A DNA stretch of 33,731 nucleotides, taken from positions 1 to 33,731 of the forward strand of contig MWCV01000026.1 of the NCBI GenBank assembly GCA_002070215.1. The letters run 5' to 3'. A model generated the notes under the pieces. It had not been told where the DNA came from. It ran no database searches and was given only the letters and a program-made list of their open reading frames with translations. Each line of letters starts with the position of its first letter. Positions within the stretch are counted from its first letter, which is position 1. This document shows, piece by piece, positions 7,242-14,260 of the stretch. The position numbers were made by a program, and so were the translations under genes. The DNA is from Chloroflexi bacterium ADurb.Bin180. GTDB lineage: Bacteria > Chloroflexota > Anaerolineae > UBA2200.

Positions 7242-8573
7242 ATGCTGAACAACGAGCTTTACCGCAAGCTAGTAGGGGCGAAGACCTACCTTGACGAGAG
7301 GATTCAGCGGGCCGATTTTTGCAGTCAGTCTTGTGTGGTTGCCATTGCGAACTATCGTAGGTTCGTTCAGTATCTGATCGACCACTTCTCGGAGATAGAA
7401 CCCTCAATTCACCAGAGTCTCTTCGTGCAGCTCTCCACTGTGTTCATACCGAGCATCAGGTATATCGAGAGGGCATCGACTGCCAACATTCCGTGGAGCA
7501 TCCTTCCTTACCTCGATCAGATGCTGCGGGAACTGTTCGGAGACAACCACCTTGTGCTATTCAGGCCTCAGTGGAACTTCAACTACACCGTGATGATGGC
7601 TGACCTGGTAGACCCGCTCCGCGAGGATCTCATTGCGGCGCTTCCGAGTCGGAGGGACGAGATTGAGCAAAGCTTCCGCGGGCAGCGGGTTCACGTATTC
7701 TCCTTTCCGTACCTGGAGAAGACCAACGTGCTGCTCCACTCTGTCATCGGCCACGAAATTGGGCACTTCTACTACCGCATCTGGGAGGAATCCAGCGAAG
7801 CCAGGAAACTGCGCCATGAGCAGAATGCCTCCTTGAGCACCCACTACAGGCGCCAGTACCCGCGCGACATGATGAAGGCGTATAATCAGACGGAAGAGGG
7901 CATGAAGGTCTTGGAGGGGATGTACCGGGAGATCTTCTCGGACATCTGCGGTTACCAGTTGTTTGGTCCATCTATGCTATTCGCTCTCGAAGACATCGCG
8001 GTGTTCGAAGCCAGTTGCGCGAGGCCGAGTAGCCAAACTCACTACTATCCCCCGACCAAGTACCGCATTCGGCTGCTCTATGAGAAGGTACTGCCTCTCG
8101 GCTCCCATCGGCGGTTGCTCTTGGGAGGCAATACCGAGTGTTCAAAGTACTTCGCAGCGTTTCTCGAGTCCATAGCCAGTGATTTGGCTGATCGCGAGGA
8201 CCTGAAAGCATTGGCTGACTTGCACAAGGAGACGCAGCTCTTCCAGGAGGCCCTGCCAGCCGTCATCGACTTTGTGAGGGCCCACGTGCCGACCAAATAC
8301 GTACACGTAGAAATCGTGCCACGACTCTTCGACAAGCTGAACGAGAGCATTCCCATCAACGAGCTGGATGGCGAGCCGGTTGGAATGAGTGACATCATCC
8401 TTGCGGGCTGGATCTTCCACCGCAAGATTACAGCTTGCTATCAGAAGGACGATTACATCACTCAGTACCAGATTCTGTCGCGCCTGCTCCTCAAGTCACT
8501 GTACTCCAGCTACATTCACGCAGACTACATTCAATGGAGGAGATCCGCCGATGGGTACCCTCTCAAAGCGTGA
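7242..8573 (+). CDS. HExGH zinc-metallopeptidase-like protein of unknown family
   Basis: A 443-residue soluble protein. The notable motif is H171-E172-I-G-H175 within a hydrophobic stretch (LLHSVIGHEIGHFYYR), the classic HExxH zinc site. A second helix carries E230-I-F-S-D234, which could supply the third ligand. The family cannot be named; the flanking regions are helical with no signal peptide or transmembrane segment, suggesting a cytosolic enzyme. The start ATG at 7242 has only a weak ribosome site. Its last 23 nt overlap the dCTP deaminase gene, whose GGAGGAG site lies inside this frame, so the two are tightly coupled. The substrate is unknown; a protease cutting a partner protein is an inference from the motif and context only. 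Confidence 0.82.
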   Translation: MLNNELYRKLVGAKTYLDERIQRADFCSQSCVVAIANYRRFVQYLIDHFSEIEPSIHQSLFVQLSTVFIPSIRYIERASTANIPWSILPYLDQMLRELFGDNHLVLFRPQWNFNYTVMMADLVDPLREDLIAALPSRRDEIEQSFRGQRVHVFSFPYLEKTNVLLHSVIGHEIGHFYYRIWEESSEARKLRHEQNASLSTHYRRQYPRDMMKAYNQTEEGMKVLEGMYREIFSDICGYQLFGPSMLFALEDIAVFEASCARPSSQTHYYPPTKYRIRLLYEKVLPLGSHRRLLLGGNTECSKYFAAFLESIASDLADREDLKALADLHKETQLFQEALPAVIDFVRAHVPTKYVHVEIVPRLFDKLNESIPINELDGEPVGMSDIILAGWIFHRKITACYQKDDYITQYQILSRLLLKSLYSSYIHADYIQWRRSADGYPLKA

Positions 8574-9174
8574 GCTAATCGATAGGCTTGGCGGGTCTGG
8601 TTCGGACAAGCTCGTGGTCACGCCGATTCTGGACGCCGAACTACAGGTGAACGAGATCGGCATTGATCTGAGGCTGTCAAGTCAGTTCATCATCTTCAGA
8701 ATCGAGAACATCAACGCAATAGACCCAGCACAGCTCCGTTCAGACAGTGAGCGTGTGAAGTGTATCCAGACTGAAGTGGTGGTACCGTTTGGAACGCCGT
8801 TCTATCTACATCCTCAAGAGATGGTGCTGGGTGCTACCTTTGAGTATGTAGCAATGCCCGACACCATCGAAGCATCAGTTGAGGGCAGGTCGTCGCTCGC
8901 CAGGGTCGGCCTTGTAATCGCCACCGCCGTCACTATCGAACCGGGCTTCAAGGGCTGTATCACCCTCGAGCTCGCGAACATCGCCAGCGTACCAATCGCC
9001 CTCTATCCGGGCACTAGGATTGCTCAGCTTGTATGCAGAGAGACTACTTCCAGTGCCCAGCACACGAGAGGCTGGAAGTACCTTGTCCCCGTGGGTCCCG
9101 AGTTTAGTCGGCTGCACAGTGACAAGGACGGGCCGTTTGCGTACCGGACTCAACCCTGGGCCAGTAACATTTGA
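8551..9174 (+). CDS. dcd: dCTP deaminase family protein
   Basis: This 207-residue protein carries the Dcd/dUTPase fold signatures: GIDLRLS (residues 37-43), the core E-G-R113-S114-S115-L-A-R118-x-G, and PGFKGCITLE140LAN, where E140 matches the catalytic glutamate of E. coli Dcd. It should convert dCTP to dUTP, or to dUMP if bifunctional. The ATG at 8551 follows GGAGGAG by 8 nt and lies inside the end of the preceding metallopeptidase-like gene. Compared with E. coli Dcd the C-terminal tail differs (HTRGWKYLVP... QPWASNI). Family members also act as antiphage enzymes that deplete dCTP, and the linkage to a peptidase-like gene and a kinase/phosphatase/vWA set favours a defence or stress role over housekeeping. 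That role is inferred; the enzyme family is clear. Confidence 0.9.
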   Translation: MGTLSKRELIDRLGGSGSDKLVVTPILDAELQVNEIGIDLRLSSQFIIFRIENINAIDPAQLRSDSERVKCIQTEVVVPFGTPFYLHPQEMVLGATFEYVAMPDTIEASVEGRSSLARVGLVIATAVTIEPGFKGCITLELANIASVPIALYPGTRIAQLVCRETTSSAQHTRGWKYLVPVGPEFSRLHSDKDGPFAYRTQPWASNI

Positions 9175-9670
9175 GCCTGAGTACTCAATCATTCCGCTCA
9201 CGTTGGGTACCTGCGGCCAACGAGACGGTCAATTGAGGTGTGGTCAAGAGATCATTCTGCTGGCGAATTGGCCCGGTGCAAGGCGACGATCTCAATGCGC
9301 GCCCGCAGGCACTTGAGTCTGCGACGCCCTGACCCTTGCGCCGCGTCCCGGCGGAATATGGCTCTGTTCGTTCCCATCCTGCTGGCGACGTGACGCGCCA
9401 TGTTCAATTGCGCCACCCGACACGAGAAGGACCCGCTGACGGAGTTCTCGGCCTCTGTCGATAGGGGTCGCTCTGCTTCTGGGCAGGAGGTGCGTGCTAT
9501 GGGGTGGCCGCCGAAAGATCACTCTTGCTTCGCAACTAGTGCTGACTGAGCCGGAGGATGTTGTCCTGGTGTGGCGGCGGGATAATGACAAGGACGCGGC
9601 GCACGACTACCTCTGACGGAGGTGCGCGAGTCACGCGCCCCGGCCGCCTTTCGTCCATCGTCCCTCCCCC
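9175..9670. other. Intergenic stretch at the right edge of the island
   Basis: About 500 nt without a convincing gene. The plus strand at 9539-9616 reads VLTEPEDVVLVWRRDN and on to DYL before a TGA, which looks like the tail of a lost protein but has no start context. No promoter, terminator or repeat was recognised. Confidence 0.4.
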
Positions 9671-10567
9671 TTGATCCTCTCCGCGAGCTACAAAACCGAC
9701 CTCCCGGCCTTTTACGGCGAGTGGTTCCTCAACCGCCTCCGCGCCGGCTACTGCCTCGTCCCCAATCCCTACAGCGGCCGGCCCTTCCGCGTTGCCCTCT
9801 CCCGCGACGCCATCGACGGCATCGTCTTCTGGACGCGCAACCTCGGGCCGTTCCTCCCGCGGCTGGAGGAGGTTCACCGTCTGGGCTATCCCTTCGTCAT
9901 CCAATTCACCATCACCGGCTACCCGCAGGAGCTGGAGAGCGGGGTCATCGACGCGCGCCGGGCGGTGGAGCAACTGCGCCAGGCGGCGGAGCGCTACGGG
10001 CCGCGGGTGTGCGTGTGGCGCTATGATCCGATTGTGGACACCTCGTTCACGCCGCGGGCGTTCCACACCGAGACCTTTGCCCGGCTGGCGGGGGAGCTGG
10101 AAGGGGCGACGGACGAGGCGGCGCTCTCGTTTGCGCAGCTCTATGGCAAGACGCGGCGCGGTCTGGAGCGGGCGGCCCGGGCGCACGGGCTGACCTGGAG
10201 CGATCCAGGGGATGACTGGAAGCGCGCGCTGGCGGCGGAGCTGGCGGGCATCGCCAGGGGCAGGGGCATGAGGCTGACGGTGTGCGGGCAGCCGGGGCTG
10301 GTGCCGCCCGGGTGCGCGACGGCGCAGTGTATCGACGCGGGGCGCCTGTCGGACGTGGCGGGGAGGGCGATCCTGGCGCGGGAGCGGCCGCACCGCAAAG
10401 AGTGCGGCTGTTACGAGTCGAAGGACATTGGGGCCTACGATACCTGTCCGCAGGGGTGCGTGTACTGCTATGCGGTGAGCAGCGTCGAGAGGGCGCGGGC
10501 CAACCTCCGGGCGCACGATCCGACGGCGGAGAGCCTGGGGGCGTTGCGGCGACCGAGCATCCCGTAG
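9671..10567 (+). CDS. DUF1848 family protein (radical-SAM-like)
   Basis: A 298-residue protein with the DUF1848 hallmarks: N-terminal SASYKTDLPAFYGEWF, then IVFWTRN and the QFTITGYPQELE strand. A C-terminal cysteine cluster follows, with C245-x-C247 and C259-x3-C263-x2-C266. The CX3CX2C spacing equals the radical SAM iron-sulfur motif but lies near the C-terminus. The reaction of this family is not established to my knowledge. The start is TTG at 9671, chosen because family members begin with a very similar MIxSAS; no Shine-Dalgarno is visible. It stands alone, 496 nt after the Dcd gene and 144 nt before the ATPase, with a palindromic repeat following. Base composition returns to the GC-rich style here, so it probably belongs to the host background. 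Confidence 0.88.
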   Translation: MILSASYKTDLPAFYGEWFLNRLRAGYCLVPNPYSGRPFRVALSRDAIDGIVFWTRNLGPFLPRLEEVHRLGYPFVIQFTITGYPQELESGVIDARRAVEQLRQAAERYGPRVCVWRYDPIVDTSFTPRAFHTETFARLAGELEGATDEAALSFAQLYGKTRRGLERAARAHGLTWSDPGDDWKRALAAELAGIARGRGMRLTVCGQPGLVPPGCATAQCIDAGRLSDVAGRAILARERPHRKECGCYESKDIGAYDTCPQGCVYCYAVSSVERARANLRAHDPTAESLGALRRPSIP

Positions 10568-10591
10568 GGCTAGCTGATTGGCCGGCAGTTC

Positions 10592-10624
10592 AGACTTACA
10601 AAGTCTTCAAGACTTTGTAAGTCT
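10592..10624. repeat. Nested palindrome, AGACTT family (REP-B)
   Basis: Two 16-nt arms, AGACTTACAAAGTCTT (10592-10607) and its complement (10609-10624), meet around one base. Each arm is itself a palindrome (AGACTT/AAGTCT), so a cruciform or cloverleaf is possible. It may end transcription after the DUF1848 gene. Confidence 0.85.
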
Positions 10625-10711
10625 TGGTTGCGTTGCGCGTTTGACCACTGCGCTGCTCCCGGGCATACTAGGCGCCTGTGCTTTTTATCACACGCGACGA
10701 GGTGACGACCC

Positions 10712-13210
10712 GTGTTCCATCACGCAACGCTGCACGACAACGAGCTCTTGTCCCACTTTACTTCCTCTCTCGAAGCGGGCCTCTCCAGTACCGAGGCAGC
10801 GTCCCGCCTGCACGAGCACGGGCGCAACGAGATCACCGCGCACCAGGTGCAGTGGTACGAGATCCTGGCGCGCCAGTTCAAGTCGGCGTTCATCTACCTG
10901 CTGGTGGTGGCGGCGGCCATCGTCTTTGTCATCGGCGAGAGGCTGGACGCGTCGGTCATCGTTGGCTTTGTGCTGCTGAACGCGGGCCTCGGCTTTGTGC
11001 AGGAGTATCGCAGCGAGATGTCGCTGCAGGCGCTGCAAGAGTTCATCCATCCGCGCACAAGGGTCAAGCGCGACGGGCAGTGGAAGGTGGTGGACTCGGC
11101 GGAGCTGGTGCCGGGCGACATCATCAGCCTGCAGACGGGCGATGCGGTAACGGCCGACGTGCGCGTGCTGAGCGAGCACAATCTGACCGTCAACGAGACC
11201 AACCTCACCGGCGAATCGGTGGCTGTGCCCAAGCGCGCCGGCCATCTGGCCAAGGAACCGGCCACCATCTATGACTGTCACAACCTGTGCTTTAGCGGCA
11301 CCACGGTGGTGGAGGGCGACGCCACGGCGCTGGTGCTGGCGACGGGCACGAATACCCGGATGGGTTCGATCGCCAAGCTGACCGTGGAGACGACGAAAGA
11401 GTCCGAGTTCTCGCGCTCGATCACGCGCTTTAGCAGCTTTATCCTGCGGATGATCCTCGTGACGCTGCTGGTGGTGCTCGTGGCCAACCTGCTGCTAAAG
11501 GGCAAAGGAGCCAACATCCTGGAGCTGCTGGTGTTTGGCATCGCGCTGGTGGTGAGCGTGATCCCCGAAGGGCTGCCGGTGGTGACCACGGTGTCGCTCT
11601 CGCGGGGCGCGCTGGGGCTGGCCAAGCACGGGGTGGTGGTCAAGCGGCTGACGGCCATCGAGGACATTGGCACCATCGAGGTGCTCTGCTCGGACAAGAC
11701 CGGCACGCTCACCGAGAACTCGCTGACGGTGACGGGCTACTCGCCCGGGGCGCGGGAGGACCTGCTGTACCATGCGGCGTTCACGGTGGCCGAGACGGAA
11801 GACAAGACGGAGCCGTTCGACATTGCCATCGACCAGGTCTGCCGCGAGGCGGGGAGGGCGTCCGAAGGGCGCCCGGAGCGTCTGGCCGAGTTGCCGTTCG
11901 ATCCCGTACGCCGCCGTAACGCGGTGCTGCTGCGCTTGCCGGAGCGGACGTGGATGGTGGTGCGCGGGGCACCGGAGGAGGTGATGGCGCTCTGTCCGCG
12001 GCTGTCACTGGAGGAGCGGCATACCCTTACCCGCTGGCTGGAGGAACGCGGCCGCGGTGGAGAACGGACCATTGCCCTGGCCGTGCGGGACCTGTCCGCC
12101 GGGACGCTCAGCCTGCGCCCCGCCGACGAATGCGAGCTCGAGTTCCTCGGGGCGATGGCCTTTGCCGACCCGATCAAGCCGTCCACCTTCAAGGCGGTGC
12201 CCCTGGCCAGGGAGCTGGGCGTGGCCATCAAGATCCTCACCGGCGACAGTCCCGAGGTGGCCGGCGCGGTGGGCCAGGCCATCGGCCTGCTCGACGATCC
12301 GGAGAAGGTGCTGACCGGCGCCACGTGGCTGGGTCTGCCGGGGGAGCAGCGGGCCGAGGCGCTGGAGGAGTACTCGGTCATTGCGCGGGTGACGCCGGAG
12401 CAAAAGTACGAGATCATCCAGACGCTGCAGGCCAGGCACACGGTGGGTTTTCTGGGCGAGGGCATCAACGATGCCCCGGCGCTCAAGCTGGCGGGGGTCA
12501 GCCTGGTGGTGCAGAGCGCGGCGGACATTGCCCGTCAGGCGGCCGACATCATCCTGCTCGAGTCGGACCTCGAGGTGATCGTCGACGGCATCCGCAGCGG
12601 GCGCGAGGTGTTTGCCAACGGCATCAAGTACCTGAAGAGCACCCTGGCCTCGAACTTTGGCAATTTCTACGCGGTGGCCATCAGCAGCCTGATGATCCCC
12701 TTCCTGCCGATGAAGCCGCTGCAGATCCTGTTGTTGAACCTGCTGTCGGATTTTCCAATGATCTCGATTGCCACGGACAATGTGGACCCGGCGGAGTGGG
12801 AGCGCCCGCGCAAGTACGACGTGCGGGAGGTCGTGCTGATCTCTATCTTCCTGGGTGTGGTGAGCACCGTATTTGACCTGATCTTTTTCGCCACGTTTGT
12901 GCGCGGCGGCGAGGCGGTGCTGCAGACGAACTGGTTTGTGGGCAGCATTCTCACCGAGCTGATCTTTTTGTTCTCGATCCGCACGCGGCTGCCGTTCTGG
13001 CAGGCAGTGCGTCCGTCGAGCACGGTGGTGTGGTTGACCGGTGTGGCGGCTGTGGCCACGGTGGTAGTGCCGTACACGGCGCTGGGGCAGCGGGTGTTTG
13101 GGTTTGTGCCGCCGACGGCGCCGCAGATGGGGGTGATTCTGGGCCTGGTGGCGGCGTTTTTTGCCGTCACCGAGGTGGTGAAGGGGTGGTACTACCGGCA
13201 GGTGGGGTAG
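10712..13210 (+). CDS. P-type cation-transporting ATPase, P2/P3B (MgtA-related)
   Basis: An 832-residue membrane pump with an N-terminal cation-ATPase domain, the actuator with LTGES, TM4 with I284-P-E-G-L-P289, phosphorylation site D328-K-T-G-T, an ATP-binding region with LTGDSPEV, and about ten transmembrane segments. The C-terminal part (ASNFGNFYAV... FLPMKPLQILLLNLL...TDNVD) resembles the Mg2+ transporters MgtA/MgtB, whereas IPEGLP in TM4 is more like Ca2+/P2 pumps, so the ion is uncertain. The hinge motif reads G-E583-G-I-N-D where GDGxND is usual, a conservative Asp-to-Glu change near the catalytic Mg2+. The start is GTG at 10712, 9 nt after GAGG. It is monocistronic; REP palindromes lie on both sides. 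Confidence 0.9.
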   Translation: MFHHATLHDNELLSHFTSSLEAGLSSTEAASRLHEHGRNEITAHQVQWYEILARQFKSAFIYLLVVAAAIVFVIGERLDASVIVGFVLLNAGLGFVQEYRSEMSLQALQEFIHPRTRVKRDGQWKVVDSAELVPGDIISLQTGDAVTADVRVLSEHNLTVNETNLTGESVAVPKRAGHLAKEPATIYDCHNLCFSGTTVVEGDATALVLATGTNTRMGSIAKLTVETTKESEFSRSITRFSSFILRMILVTLLVVLVANLLLKGKGANILELLVFGIALVVSVIPEGLPVVTTVSLSRGALGLAKHGVVVKRLTAIEDIGTIEVLCSDKTGTLTENSLTVTGYSPGAREDLLYHAAFTVAETEDKTEPFDIAIDQVCREAGRASEGRPERLAELPFDPVRRRNAVLLRLPERTWMVVRGAPEEVMALCPRLSLEERHTLTRWLEERGRGGERTIALAVRDLSAGTLSLRPADECELEFLGAMAFADPIKPSTFKAVPLARELGVAIKILTGDSPEVAGAVGQAIGLLDDPEKVLTGATWLGLPGEQRAEALEEYSVIARVTPEQKYEIIQTLQARHTVGFLGEGINDAPALKLAGVSLVVQSAADIARQAADIILLESDLEVIVDGIRSGREVFANGIKYLKSTLASNFGNFYAVAISSLMIPFLPMKPLQILLLNLLSDFPMISIATDNVDPAEWERPRKYDVREVVLISIFLGVVSTVFDLIFFATFVRGGEAVLQTNWFVGSILTELIFLFSIRTRLPFWQAVRPSSTVVWLTGVAAVATVVVPYTALGQRVFGFVPPTAPQMGVILGLVAAFFAVTEVVKGWYYRQVG

Positions 13211-13224
13211 AGGGAGAGGTAGTC

Positions 13225-13255
13225 AGACTTCCCAAGTCTACGAGACTTGAAGTCT
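13225..13255. repeat. REP-B palindrome between convergent genes
   Basis: AGACTTCCCAAGTCT (13225-13239) is followed after ACG by the shortened complement AGACTTGAAGTCT. It lies 15 nt past the ATPase stop, where it could fold as a bidirectional terminator. Confidence 0.75.
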
Positions 13256-13277
13256 TTGTATCCGGGCGCGCGGGGGA

Positions 13278-13306
13278 GGGCGGTTCTCGAACCGCCCCTA
13301 CGGGCA
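13278..13306. repeat. REP-A palindrome, GGGCGGTTC form
   Basis: Arms GGGCGGTTC and GAACCGCCC around TC, followed by CTACGGGCA. This is identical in core to the four-copy array at 22117. It shares the ATPase/DUF2283 convergent gap with a REP-B copy. Confidence 0.85.
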
Positions 13307-13457
13307 TACCCTGCGCGCCATTGCCGGTTCCCTCCGCGGGGTCAGTTTGTTGCCACCGCGTGTTATCTTGAGGGCGGCTCGCCGGGCGCCATTGTGCTGT
13401 AAGGGCGGTTCGTCGATGCCGAAGGCGAAGCGGGAGGCCCGCGCTCCGTTGTGCTCG

Positions 13458-13670
13458 CTATGCCGGTGTGGACACCGGGATCATGCGGTACTCGATTTGC
13501 GTTGGCAGCCCCACACGGGATGATGCGTCCAGTATCTCCAGCGACACCAGGTTGCCCGCTGCATCATAGTCCAGGATAATCCCCGGCTTGTCTTCGTCAG
13601 TTTCAGCTACGGCGCAATCTGAGAAAATCACCGTCAGGGTGTCGGTTTCGCCGTCGTATATTACCTTCAT
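13458..13670 (-). CDS. DUF2283 protein (putative antitoxin)
   Basis: A 70-residue protein beginning MKVIYDGETDTLTVIF and containing PGIILDYDAAGNLVSLEILDA, the DUF2283 pattern. Its ATG overlaps the stop of the DUF4258 gene as ATGA, so the two are translated as a unit. DUF2283 genes are commonly paired with DUF4258 genes, and the pair is predicted to behave like a type II toxin-antitoxin module with this as antitoxin; I know of no direct proof for this subgroup. It has no DNA-binding domain of its own. Confidence 0.88.
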   Translation of the reverse strand: MKVIYDGETDTLTVIFSDCAVAETDEDKPGIILDYDAAGNLVSLEILDASSRVGLPTQIEYRMIPVSTPA

Positions 13671-13951
13671 GATTGTCCTCTCCAGTACTTCTCAACACGG
13701 CTGGTCCGGTAGGCCGTGACGACCTGTGCAGGCCGGCGATCCACGTCCACAAACACGCGCAGAAGGAATGCCCGAGGTGGTTCACCGGCATCAACACGCG
13801 CCTGGTAGACTACCCGTCCGGGCCGCACCTGCAGCGTCTGCTCCGGCGCGGCCAGGACCCGGGCAATGTCCTCCTCGCTAATGTGGCGGCGCGTCATCTC
13901 GAGCCGCGCGTGCTCGGTCAGGCGGTAGTCGGTGATCCTTCGCTGGGCCAT
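13667..13951 (-). CDS. DUF4258 protein (putative RelE/BrnT-like toxin)
   Basis: A 94-residue protein with the DUF4258 pattern: LTEHARLEMTRRHISEEDI near the N-terminus, VVYQARV in the middle and VVTAYRTSRVEKYW at the end. The family belongs to the RelE/BrnT-like toxin fold, so ribosome-linked RNA cleavage is possible but unproven here. The start at 13951 (MAQRRITDY) is chosen over an in-frame codon at 14011, because the promoter at 13983-14011 would start transcription near 13976. The gene overlaps the DUF2283 gene by 4 nt. Confidence 0.85.
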   Translation of the reverse strand: MAQRRITDYRLTEHARLEMTRRHISEEDIARVLAAPEQTLQVRPGRVVYQARVDAGEPPRAFLLRVFVDVDRRPAQVVTAYRTSRVEKYWRGQS

Positions 13952-13982
13952 CGTTGGTGCCTTCTGCGGACCTCTTGACCAG

Positions 13983-14011
13983 AGTATACCCGGCCGCATG
14001 GACCGTGTCAA
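13983..14011 (-). promoter_or_regulatory. Consensus sigma70 promoter of the DUF4258/DUF2283 pair
   Basis: On the minus strand TTGACA (14006-14011) and TATACT (13983-13988) are 17 nt apart, the same two hexamers as the promoter of the kinase operon at 2640. The transcription start would be near 13976, giving a leader of about 25 nt. Confidence 0.82.
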
Positions 14012-14034
14012 AGCTCGCGTTTGGCTGTTGACAG

Positions 14035-14067
14035 AGACTTCCGAAGTCTACAAGACTTCGGAAGTCT
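14035..14067. repeat. REP-B palindrome, AGACTTCCGAAGTCT
   Basis: Perfect 15-nt inverted arms at 14035-14049 and 14053-14067 around ACA; each arm is also nearly self-complementary. It lies just upstream of the DUF4258 promoter and downstream of the lipoprotein gene. Confidence 0.88.
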
Positions 14068-14219
14068 TTGTATTTGGGCAGGCGGCGGGGGGCGGTTTGC
14101 CGCGCGAGGCGGGGGAGGGCGGGTCTGAGCGTCTGCGCCAGCGCTCGGGCGGCTGCGGCCCGCCCCTGCGAGTGACGCCGAGGTCGCGGGGTCGCATCGA
14201 GGTACGCTGGCAATAGCCG

Positions 14220-14239
14220 GGGCGGTTCCCGAGCCGCCC
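14220..14239. repeat. Degenerate REP-A palindrome
   Basis: GGGCGGTTC and GAGCCGCCC arms around CC, one mismatch from the REP-A core, followed by a decayed CTACGGG-like tail. It is 22 nt past the stop of the lipoprotein gene. A further partial copy may be present near 14117-14170. Confidence 0.6.
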
Positions 14240-14260
14240 GTACGAGTGGACCACACGCCG

